Source of the DNA: Enoplolaimus lenunculus
Lineage: Eukaryota > Nematoda > Enoplea > Enoplida > Thoracostomopsidae
NCBI GenBank assembly: GCA_030248215.1
Contig: JASANG010000424.1
Span: 434,001-498,000 of the forward strand
Length of the DNA: 64,000 nucleotides
Direction of reading: 5' to 3'
Part shown: positions 45,115 through 55,700 of the stretch, one piece after another
How positions within the stretch are numbered: position 1 is the stretch's first letter
Layout: each line of letters begins with the position of its first letter
Position numbers and translations under genes: made by a program
Notes under the pieces: generated by a model
Told to the model about the DNA's origin: nothing
Database searches by the model: none
What the model saw: the letters and a program-made list of their open reading frames with translations, nothing else

Positions 45115-48100
45115 ATGATTTATAGCAAACCGGCTAGTTTGCGCCATCTTGGTCGCAGATTGTCTACAATGTCTTCAAGTCGACGTAAGCGATTCTATAA
45201 GGATGTTAATGTTATATCAACTTCGATGTAAGTCTACATTAAGGGTTGAGCTGTACTTTTTAGACATTTCAGTGTCATGCGTCTGTTGACACCGCGTGCG
45301 GCATCGTACGGAAAGATATGTTTTAAAAGTTAATGTGCGGTCTCTATACCCTTGCAAGTTTTTCGCTCTTGATTATGGAGCAAACTTTGGTTTGCACTGT
45401 CTGAAAGCTGCGTAGGCGAAGGGCAACAATGCCGACTTTTGGCGATAGTATTATTGTCCTGTCATTGGCATTTTGCGGTTTTGTTGGATTTCAAAACGTC
45501 CGTTGTTTATTCTTTCTGAAACTGTACTTGATGTGACAAGTGGCGGATCCATGGGGAGGGCCACCCTGGCCGTGGTCCCCCTCCAACAGCATCTCGACAA
45601 AAATTATATAGAGTGTCAATTGCTGTTCTATGAAATAAATTGAAATCCATAACCGCTAATGCTAAAACATTGTCCGAAAATAGTAGGCAGTTCCAACTCA
45701 TTCAAAACAGAAACGGATATTGCTGAACCTGACTGGATTTTGTTTATTCAAAACTGAATTGGCTTCCGAATCCGAGCCTTTAAATAATTGAACGAGCGTA
45801 AGGAAGTCAATTTTATGGCAATAGTTCGTGGTTTGTGGGTGGGTCAAAAATAAGTTTAGTACCTGTGAAATTTTGGCCCCCCATTTTGGAAATCCTGGAT
45901 CCGCCACTGGATGTGACTTATTTTTTATTGTTATGCGCAGGGTTCTAACACGAACTATATTAGACGGAAACCGCAACAGGAATAGGATTTGAACTTTTCT
46001 TCGGAAAAAAGGAGCATAAACCTGTAGTAGTGTGAATAATAACCGAATCACTGCTAATAATATGCAGCCACAAACGAATTCTAGTGGAACGCTGGTGTAT
46101 ACTTGAATTTCAGTATGGCTGTAATGTTGAAGTAAATGGTGCCTGCTGAATAAAATTTCGCTGTGAATCTATGAATTTGCATAGCTACGCATCATTTACG
46201 AGCAGATATTATGAAGAAACACAGAAAAACTATGAAAAACACAAAAAACTACAAAAAAGCATTGAACTAGGTATATAATTTATTTTGAAAATTTAAATTT
46301 ATTCGGCGATGACCGAGACCAAAACTTTTCTTGGCCGGTCTCGGTTGTCAGGTTTTGGACTCGGTTTGTAACCGAGACCACCCATCCCTGGTCCGGGATC
46401 GTCAAGGTCGAAATTTTGTTATTATATTTCGTTAGGTAATGTATTTTCAAAACGTTTACTAACGTATTTATCACATTGTCAAACGATTTTGTGTTGTAAA
46501 AACTAAATACTAAAGGTAACCTTTATTTTTCTGTTTGATTTGCCAAAATCATGTTTATATAAATATTTATTATATATGTTATTTACTATTCTAGTCATGA
46601 CCCGGTGGTTAGCGGGCAACAACTACTGTTCGAAATTTGTGTTGACGGTCGAAAAGTGAAAACTCCATCCCAGAACGATCTAAGGGTGCGGCATGAAACG
46701 CTTGCGAATATGATTGCTGCCGAATGGGACGCCCAGTCACAGTATGTCGACATGACTAGCATGCATTTGACTGCACTTGCATTCACAGCGATTGGTAAGC
46801 ACAGATTTATTTGAAATTTGAGCTATTTGCTTAGGCTAAATTTTGTTGTTTTGAATATTTTAGTTGGAGGAAGTTGGTTTCTGTCGGTGTTGGGTGGGTA
46901 AACTATGTTCGAATGTTTCAACTTTCCCAGCTAGCACTAGACAGCAGGGTGCAACCGGAATCACAGTTTACCGGAACCGGAATTTGAAAAATTTACCGGA
47001 ACCAGAAAATGAAAAATACATGCCACCGAAAAATTCAGTTTCATTTATTGCAGTATTATTTACGAAATAATCCTAGTTGGGGATAGGTATTCACATTATC
47101 TGTTGTATTTTAGGTTTTCATAATGCACGGAATCGCAATCTACCTTCGACTGTTTTTTTGCTGCGATTGTCAAAGGTTTATATACTATACAAATGAAATT
47201 ATTAATTTTTATTGTCATTTTTTTGTAAAATATCATAATTTCCACCGACCAAAATTTAATACCGGAATTTTTAATCCCGTAAAAATTTACCGGAATTGGA
47301 AGTTCGAAAGATGTCGGAACCGGAGTCCCTGTTGCACCCTGCCATACGACAATCTCTGGGCAACAAAAATACATTCTCTGTGCAACAAAAGGGAAGTATG
47401 AACAACTGTAACAAAGAAATTAGTATATTTTTTCTTTGTAGTGGTAACGAAGCTGCTTTTGTCAATGCAAATGAGTTGATGTATTATGAAAGCTAAGTTG
47501 CAATGCAGATGAGTTATGTTGCTATTGCTATCTAACGGCTATGATTAAATAAAAGTGTTAGTCTGAGGAGCGGCCTCAGGCTGTTTTCCGTAATGCCGTT
47601 GATTCTTTATGTTCTTGGTAGTGTTTGCTAACGCATCTGTTCGCTCGATTTCGTGCTTCGTAAAAGCAAGAGTTTGCGAATTTAAGACAATCCACAACAG
47701 AAAACCAAGCAAGATCTGATTTCGGAAATACTCAAATTTCTTGAAGGTGATACACTTTTGTATCTCACGCAAGAGGATGCTACGCTAGCTGCAAATCAGG
47801 TAAATGTTTTTAAGCTTAAGTTATTTTGTAGTTGTATCTGGAAATTTGTGGTCTTTGCTGAAATTTTTTGATGTTATCTACAGCGCTAAATAGGTTAACA
47901 CAATTTGATCATTGTCATTTCCAAAGTACTTAATAATACAATTGTACAACTTTGACTTAATGAAATTTCTTTTAAACTATTAGAACCTCGTGGATTTTCC
48001 GAAAAATTAACTTTTAGAGAGCTCATTGGCTTCCTTTGCTTGATTGGGTAAACCAACGCTATAGCTTGGATATTCGGCCTACTACTTCTCTGGCTCCTCC

Positions 48101-49409
48101 TGTTATTTCGAGGAAATCGCTAGATGCGCTGACGCGTTACCTTCAGACTTATCCGCAGACAGCGTTGTTTGGATATCGCTATGCAGTAGATTCGCTCAAG
48201 TCGCTAATTGTTGCAATTGGAGTTGTGGAACATAACGTTAGTGTATATAGTTGTAGTAGGGTGTTTTAGAAAGGTCTGAAAAGGGAACGAACTTTTTTCC
48301 AATGGGGTTTTAATGTAAACATAAAGACGCAGTCAGCCTTTTGCGTACCGTGGATCGCGCCGTAGCAGCATTAGAAGGTATTTCGTTTGAATTAGTGAAG
48401 TTACAACTTGAGTATTTAATGCTGACTAATGATTGATTGTCTACTAGTGCTTATGCGTGCCCAAAAGAGGTCGGTAGGCCGAGGTCCTTATTGCAAAATA
48501 CTTGAAAAATTTTGTTTCAAAGGCAATATTGCAGTTGTTTTTCGGGTGACACCTCCTCCAGTCGGTATTTCTAGGTATGTCACTACGCTGCTAATGCTTA
48601 TATTGGCTCAGAAACGACCCGTAGTTACGTATTAGGGCACTCTTTGTAATTTTTAAGATGCGTTTGTAATAAGTTGCATAATTTCATACTGTTATTTAAT
48701 ATAATTTGTCCGCAAATTTTGCATTTTGATACTAATATGACGCCGTGATGAGACAAGTCATATACAAAAGCTGTCTTTCTGTATCGGACTTTCGCCAGGC
48801 TTAGATCTAGTTTGGCATAGACCTAATTTAGACGTGGAATCATGTCCAAACTTAGTCTTAGTTTTGAGCTTCTTGGTCGGTATGTTGAAACCTAAGCTTC
48901 TGACCTCTCTATCTTCCCATTTTTGTGGCTGTTTTCTGCCAGGTTTAACCTGGTCGAAAACATAGTGTACATGACATAAAGATAATATGGTGCCTCCCAG
49001 TCTGAAAAAGTGGGGGCATCAACGTGGGAACAAACCAAAAGTATAGACTTGGCTGTACGGAAGGCACCCAATCCCATCCACCACCACGGAGAGACAAGAG
49101 CTTAGGCTTATGGGTGGTTAGAGCGCTGACCTTTGGCGTAACATTAGGTTTAATCCGGCCGACACTGATCGCGATTGTCCTACGCATAGGTAGGCCTTGA
49201 GATATTTCAGTTTTCCACTAGTTTAGATCGATGCTGAACTAGCAGTCAAGCTGGCTTCACTCGAACAATCGGTTCAAATTGACGCATGGGGTCGTATTGA
49301 AGGTGCTCACGACGTTGATTTCAATGAAACTTTAAGTCGTCTTGCTGCCGGTGTTCTTTTTGCTCAGTTGAACTCGGCTCCGGGTAGACTTTTCGTTCAA
49401 AAGGAGTGA
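45115..49409 (+). CDS. atpaf2: ATP12/ATPAF2, mitochondrial F1-ATPase assembly chaperone
   Basis: Five exons, 45115-45227, 46595-46794, 47687-47799, 48018-48236 and 49227-49409, join in phases 2, 1, 0 and 0 for 275 residues. It helps F1 alpha subunits assemble in the mitochondrial matrix. Exon 1 begins with a basic leader (MIYSKPASLRHLGRRLST) suited to import, then RKRFYKDVNV, which matches the KRFYQNVSI of animal homologues. Further family blocks are GRKVKTPS, AAEWDAQ, TSMHLTALAFTAIDNP, KFLEGDTLLYLTQ, WLPLLDWVNQRY, TSLAPPVI and LKSLIVAIG, then DAWGRIEGAHD and LSRLAAGVLFAQL near the end. Length and order fit the whole family, so the gene looks intact. Intron 1 has a family O MITE and intron 2 a family F MITE. 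A different 3' exon at 49529 may replace the last residues. Confidence 0.95.
45538..45909. mobile_element. family O hAT-like MITE with perfect 8-bp duplication
   Basis: AAGTGGCGGATCC and GGATCCGCCACTG ends between two copies of GATGTGAC. Ends of the form CAGTGGCGGATCC are typical of hAT elements. It lies in ATPAF2 intron 1. Confidence 0.85.
46945..47341. mobile_element. family F MITE in ATPAF2 intron 2
   Basis: CAGGGTGCAACCGGAATC and CCTGTTGCACCCTG ends; no matching target duplication, so the flanks have changed since insertion. Confidence 0.75.
49108..49162 (+). repeat. tRNA-like piece in ATPAF2 intron 4
   Basis: GGGTGGTTAGAGCGCTGACC is D-arm-like, and AGGTTTAATCC resembles a weak B box. 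Too damaged for a tRNA gene. Confidence 0.3.
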
Positions 49410-49528
49410 TAATTGAGTTGGAGTAACAAGGTAGTGAAACTGTGATGCATTTCTTTACATGACAAGAATTATGCTGAATTGGCGGGTGCGGTATGGTTTG
49501 AGCGTTCTCCGTTGTGAAACGTTTGCAG

Positions 49529-49611
49529 TCTTGGGTAGGCAAGCGGATGAAGGTTTTGATATTGATCTATCAGAAGAAAGCAAGATTTACGGAGTTTCAA
49601 TACTGAATTAG
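49529..49611 (+). CDS. possible alternative last exon downstream of ATPAF2
   Basis: After the acceptor TTTGCAG, a frame reads LGRQADEGFDIDLSEESK and ends SILN with TAG. It needs phase 1, which a GTAGAC donor at 49384 inside the ATPAF2 last exon would supply, replacing the final nine residues. The donor is weak. It may instead be the end of an unrecognised gene. Confidence 0.3.
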
Positions 49612-50342
49612 CTTGCAAATATACACATTTTTAATAATTTGAGCATGGTATATAATTTTGCTGAGTCATGACGGCTTTTGTGGTTTCGTGAAAGTGGAAC
49701 TAAGGTTTCGAAAACTTTGTTTTATGTAAAAAATTTAAAGCAAACAAAAGAAAACTTAGCTATCAATTTTGTTTTAAAAAGTTCAAAAAATGGTTTTCAA
49801 TTAAATTTGTTCAGAAATTATTTATCTTGCATGTTAGTATACATTGGATTCAGATATTGGGTTTAGTGGCAGTATTCGAGAGCCTCACTCATTAAGAAAT
49901 TCAGTCGGCTGTTTCTATTGCAGCAAACTATGGTCTTTTTGTTGTTGAAATCCGTGTTTATGAGTGCTGTTCATAAAATTTTACCCTTGACCCGTTTTAA
50001 AACTACTTTAAATACGTTAATTCTAGTTTTTGTTTCTTAAATTGTAAATGAATATAATAATGCATTTTTATTTCGCGATGAACAAACAATTAATATTATT
50101 TAATTAATGATGAAGTCAGTGAACTTTAATGTTCATCAGTTCATATTTTTGAAATATTGTTTTTAAGTATATTTGCAGAAAAAATTATTCAGTTTGGCAT
50201 GTTTTAAAGCTATCTCGTCCAATGTATGGGTTGACTTGTTTTGTTTTATGATTAGTTGTTAGTTTGTGGTTTAATATGCATTATTTTATTATTTTTTGTT
50301 TGATTTATAAATGAGCGAGGGTGTTTTTATTGAGCGATGTAG

Positions 50343-50492
50343 GTAGACTTTAGTGGTGTACTTTTTGAATTTGTGATTTGTGCGAAGTCTGGTGAGTTTA
50401 ATTTGTTAGAAAATTACGTTGTAGACGAGGAAAATGAAGAACAAGCTATCTTGAAGAGTCATGTTTTAAGCTTTGTGGGAGCGAGTGTTTAG
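50343..50492 (+). CDS. possible terminal exon, unknown
   Basis: Following an AG at 50341-50342, 49 codons run from VDFSGVLFEFVICAKSGEF through ENEEQAILK to a TAG. The mix of charged and hydrophobic residues looks coding, but the acceptor (GAGCGATGTAG) is poor and no upstream exon is evident. Confidence 0.22.
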   Translation, partial: VDFSGVLFEFVICAKSGEFNLLENYVVDEENEEQAILKSHVLSFVGASV

Positions 50493-50589
50493 ACAAGTTT
50501 ATGTCTAACAATGGATTTACCAAAATGTAGCTGGCTATCGCTTTCAACAATAACGGAATTCGGTTATTTCTACATCAAAATAGTTAAAA

Positions 50590-51025
50590 ACAAACGTACC
50601 CTAAAAGTGTCTGTAAGCAGATAGAATCTAAAATTGTAATTATGGTCCATAAATTTCAATTATCCCTAGCTGTATTGCATAAAACTCCAGGACCAAATAG
50701 GTTGAATTCGAAACTTTAAAGCATTAACGTAAAAAACAGGGGTGGAACAGTATTATACGCATATTCCTAAAGCCTAAACCAAGCAAAAATAGTCTAATTT
50801 TGAGAGGTACTTTTTAAACCTGGCATTATCGCTCAAGCGTTTCATACAAGACTACAGGATTCATTTAACGGAAGTCTGCAATAACGGATATATCAGTTAC
50901 AAATGGTGATGGAGGGCAGGTTACAAATAAATAACAGACCATAACTCAATAACAAGGTGTATACTCTCAGGATAGGCCAAATTAATATATCATTATCCCC
51001 CTCATATTCGGGTCACTATAGTACG
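50590..51025. mobile_element. family G element
   Basis: CATTATCCCCCTCATATTCGG then GTCACTATAGTA at the right matches the family G end; inside are AATTATCCCTAGCTGTATTG and ATAACAGACCATAACTCAAT. Confidence 0.5.
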
Positions 51026-51616
51026 CTTGTGGCATTTTGTATTCATTAATACCTTATGGCGCAAACTTTCCAAACTGTACTGTTAACAAATTAAATTTCT
51101 ACAAATATTAGACCCGCAGGAGGTTATTTTTTCAGGATGCATCAACATTATAAGCAGAGGTTGAAATTTGATAGTAATTTAGTACACATTTCACACAACT
51201 TTTCAAAAATAAAATAGTGAAATGGGACAAACAAATGAAACGACTTTTGTTTTATTCTTTTCAGAGTATCATTTTCAATGACCTGTATGACCTATTTTGA
51301 AAGTAAATGTATACTTTATTATCAGTGTTATATATGGTTTTCCTTTAAGTTTTCTTTTCGCTATTCGCTAAAAGTTTTTGTCGTTTAATTAATATAACAC
51401 AGTTTAAACAGTTAATATTGCAGCTTTTTGCAGCAAATTCTAAACAGTTGAACAAATTTTAATCATGTTTAGCGAAATTAATTTCAGTTTCTGACAACAT
51501 AGCCGTATGTCTTTAACTTTAATCAGTAAATTCTATTTCGTTTTCAGGTCAACATTTGTTTTCTGAGAAGCAATCATATTTGAAGGGTATATTTTTATTC
51601 CAACGTATGCGAGTTG

Positions 51617-51706
51617 CACTGCAAATTTCAGTAAGTTAATTATAACACAGAATGAGTCCAATCACCGGCAGTCTGGTTTAGAACCATCGGAACTCAGAAT
51701 TGTGAG
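51617..51706. mobile_element. MITE family B, left fragment
   Basis: CACTGCAAATTTCAGTAAGT then AACACAGAATGAGT. It is cut off where a family F fragment begins. Confidence 0.5.
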
Positions 51707-51879
51707 TTGACTGCATTTGTTTCAGGATTTTAGCATTCTAAATGGTGTGTCTACAGCATTAAAAGCGACAAAATAGCGTTAAAAATAAATTTTTCGGCCA
51801 CAAGTAATTTTTATTTTCCCGTTCCGGTATTTTTTCACTTTCCGGTTCCGGGATTTTATAAGTCCGATTGCATCCTGAC
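51707..51879. mobile_element. family F, right fragment
   Basis: TTTCAGGATTTTAGCATTCT and AAAATAGCGTTAAAAATAAA match the interior of 61479-61900; it ends CCGATTGCATCCTG. Confidence 0.6.
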
Positions 51880-52062
51880 TGGAAAATATGCATATTTCAT
51901 ATTTTCCCAATGTTATCTTTCTGATTCAAGCGGCACGAGCTCCCTTTACAACTAAAATGCTAACACTTGTCAAACTTGTCGCACTCCTTTCCCTTCTCGC
52001 CGAATTTTTCTCAGTTTCTAAAATGCTATTCCCACCGTTTGTACAAACAGCCGTCTTGCCTA

Positions 52063-52270
52063 CACTGCAAAAATTGGTGAGTCAAATGACTCCCTCCGAA
52101 ATAGCCTCTACGGGACTACACAAACTGTTTCAAATTTGACTTCGCCAAAATCAAACTTGCAGCTAAGTGAGTCGAATTTGACTCTGGCGGAGTCGAATTT
52201 AACTCAGTTTGTGCAGTCCCGTATAGCCTGTTTCAGAGAGAGTCAATTTGACTTACCATTTTTTGCAGTG
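52063..52270. mobile_element. MITE family A, copy 7
   Basis: TA-flanked, CACTGCAAAAATTGGTGAGT and TACCATTTTTTGCAGTG ends. Confidence 0.8.
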
Positions 52271-52409
52271 TATACATTAAAGTTTAGTATACTTATATGT
52301 ATTCACACATCCATCATCCGTCAGAAATAAGTGTATGAATCTGCTACTGGGAACGGCATATGCTGGTATTTTAGGAGGCATGGGTTCGTTAGCTGTAGTG
52401 TTGGCCCTG

Positions 52410-52560
52410 CCGGCCAATGTTACTTTCACGGGCGTAACAGTAGATTAAGCGTTTATTCCTAAGCCTAAGCACAAGCCTAAGTGTTACAAAAATGTGTTCC
52501 TAAGCCTACGCCTAAGCAAAAAATGTAATCTAGTATCTAAACCTACTCTTTTATAGACCC
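52410..52560. mobile_element. family E relic with CCTAAGC words
   Basis: GGCCAATGTTACTTTCACGG at the left, then TTCCTAAGCCTAAGCAC and CCTAAGCCTACGCCTAAGC. The right end is unclear. Confidence 0.45.
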
Positions 52561-52731
52561 ACCAGAAACCTGCGACGCCCCTTAAAGTAACACGGGCCGC
52601 CCTGCCAATCGAGTGTTCTATTAACAGGGGCATACGTAGACAAAGAATACGAACCATGGTATTGATAAATTTTACAGCCAGGTTTATTAACATACAATAT
52701 ATTAAAATTGTTAATATCTTTTAACTCCAAA

Positions 52732-55700
52732 ATGAATTTACAAATCTGTTCGATATTTCTTACTGCATTAATACTGATGGCACTTGACTACGCTTACGGC
52801 CATATTCAATGTAAGAATTTTGACAGTTTTAGCTGGAAATTGTTGCAGATACGTGCAGCAAACAGCAATTATATTTGACAATGTTTGCGCATGTTATGAG
52901 TTCAGTGAAAAGCACTTATACACTGTAAATGTCAGTGAGTTGATTTTAACTCAAAATGAGTTATTTCACTCAATCTCAGTAAGGACTATCAGGACTCAGA
53001 ATTCTAATTTCTTTGAATTCTGAGTTAATTAATCAACTCGGCCAAAACAACTCAACTCAGAGTGAGAATCAACTCAACAGAGATTGAGTTAATGTTTCAA
53101 AATATTAATTCTGAAATAACTAACTCGCTAGTTGAGCTGATTAGTTAACTCATTGGAATTTACAGTGTAGTAGCAGGCTGAAAACTTCCTATCTATGGTT
53201 TAAAAGATTTCAAAGAAGCACCCATGTTAACATCAGGGGTGCACCATGTTTCCGCCCGACTGTAATAGAGTACGCTAAAGTTAAGGCTAATTTTTTGCTT
53301 ATGCTTAAACTCAGGAATATGCTTATATTATTGTTCCGGCCCTGTTCCATACATGGGCCCTACTGTTTTGGTCCTATCCTATACATTGTCCCAAACAGTC
53401 ATATATAGCAAAACCGCGACGAATCAGCCGGGCCGCAGTCTTCACGGCGGTGTATTACAGTTATAGCAGATCCGTTCAAGAAATTACGTTCACATACGAC
53501 GTTTATGTGCGCTCAGAAACCACAATATGGATTAAGTATACTGCTAAATTAGCAAATTTCAATATCAAACTAATTTAACTCCAAAATCCGGTTTGGCCCT
53601 GAAGGCACGCGCTGGTTCGGTTTTAGATATGATTCTGTTATAATTATAAACTGTCACACAACTTAAAGCTACCTGCAGGTACGTAACTGCATCGAAATTC
53701 TATATACTAATAGCTAAGTAAAAATTTGACATAGCCAAAAAAATTTAAATTTGAGAAAAATTTAAGTTTATTTTGCTTATTTCTTTTTCAGATCCACTAT
53801 TTCCGCAGCATCAACCGTGTTTTTTCTGCGATTGCTTCTACAAATACGACAGCCGTGATACTGCACTCGGCCAACAACCGTATACTGAAATCGTGTATCC
53901 ATCCGAAGATGAATGCTTATCGTTTTGTTGGCGAGATTTAAAAAAATGTAAGAACGAAAATTAATAATAATTTTGTATAAAATTTTGACTCGGGTACAAT
54001 TTTTGTCCACACTCCGCAAAAACTGGTGTGTCAAATTGACTCGTTTCGAAATAGGCTTTTTCGGACTACACAAACTGAGTCAAATTAAACTCCGCCAGAG
54101 TCAAATACGACTCAACGAGCGGAGTAGAATTTTGACTCAATTTGTGTAGTCCAGAAAAGCTTATTTCGGAGAGAGCCAATTTCACTCACCATTTTTTGCA
54201 GTGCACGCATAGGCTCAAGCCCTATTCACACGTGCAAGTTTTTGCAACAAAAACTTGTACGTGCAAGTTGGGTGTGCAAGTTTGGTTACAAAACAGCTTT
54301 GAAGTTCTTTCAGCTGCAAATTATTCACTGGAATTTATGCCATTAAATTAAATTCGCACGTGTGAACGCAGTCGCGAGTCGCTTGAATTCTTTGCACCAG
54401 CATTTTAATTGGCCAACTAGAAGACATGTTTTTGAATTTTCAGTTTATGTCGAGACTGACTGGACTTGGTTTGCGTCTGCTGAGTACTAAACAGAAACTG
54501 TAGGCTTTAAAAGCGGTTTTAAGTCAAGACATTTCGAGTAATTTCATGTTTATGCGTCAATGTTTCTTGCAGTTTAAACTTAAAGGTACAAGTTTTTCTA
54601 TTCCAAGAACATGCAGCTGCAATTTATTCATGATGAATATTCGCCCCAAAGTATTCTTCGGTATGAATAGTCTCGCAAGTCGACATAATTCATCATCATT
54701 GGCTGAACTGATAATTTATAGCTTATGTTTTTTATTTATTGCATCAGTCGTTTGCAAATTATTCATATAACTTCACAGCAAGATTGAAAATGAAAATGAT
54801 TTTTCCTTGCAAATATTTGCAGTTGCAAGTCACTCGTACAAGTTGAACCTAACAGTTCTCGCAGCAAAAACTTGCAAGTCTAAATAGGGCTTAAGGTTTA
54901 GGAAAAGGTTTATCTATCATGACCTCGAAGCCTTTGCATAAGCCTTTTCTCAATCTTAAGATGTGAGGCCCATGTTAAACTCAGGGGCGGAACGTTTGTC
55001 TGCGTGACTAGAATAGAGTAAGCTTAAGCTTTAGACTAATTTTTGCTTGGCTTAGGCTTAGGCTTAGGCTTGCAATATGCTCGTTCTTACGCTTATCCTT
55101 GGGCTCGGCTTAAGCTTAGGTTTAGGTTTAGGCTTAGGCTTAGGCTTTTTCTTAGTTTCAAGCTGACTAATATGTTTATAATACTGTTCCGTCCCTGTTC
55201 TTTACATTGGCCAGATGTGACAAGACCCAAAATTTGTAAATCTACAAAATTACCTACAACCAGCAATACGTAGACTGCAAAAATGTTCAACTCAATCCAA
55301 ATATGCTTAAATTTCTTAAAATTCACACAATTTGTACATTATTTTAAACTGCGTAAATTCTGTCTCACTGCCAACTTCCGTAACGGCTTCGACAAAATTT
55401 GTTGACAATTGGCAACGGTATTTTTCTCGTCGAGTTACACCATTCCAGCCACTTATGCATAAAGTTTATTATGTCATACATCGGGATCGACCAATTACGA
55501 ATTATTGATATCAGCAAAATACACAGAAAAATTGAGCAAATTTTTACTGAGTGCAAAAATAAAGGCGTGTAAATGTCGGTCGCAGGTAAAGCAATTTTGT
55601 GCCGGTATACCACCTACGGGTAAAAAAATGAAACTACTGAGGGTAAGGCGGTGGGTCGGCTAAACAAATTTGCACCTACTTACATCTCTGCAAAGCAGAT

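Larger units (their letters stand above)
49612..52731. other. A/T-rich intergenic region
   Basis: Holds a weak exon (50343-50492), a family G copy (about 50590-51025), a family B fragment fused to a family F fragment, a family A MITE and a family E relic. The rest, notably 49880-50340 and 51030-51600, is plain A/T-rich sequence in which I see nothing. Confidence 0.5.

Noticed and set aside
51957-52062. signal-peptide-like frame starting MLTLVKLVALLSLLAEFF
   Set aside because: It reaches the edge of a family A MITE with no donor, and the frame would stop at once without the MITE; no partner exon.
54546-54770. 74-codon frame with a hydrophobic tail
   Set aside because: It lies wholly inside a family P element.
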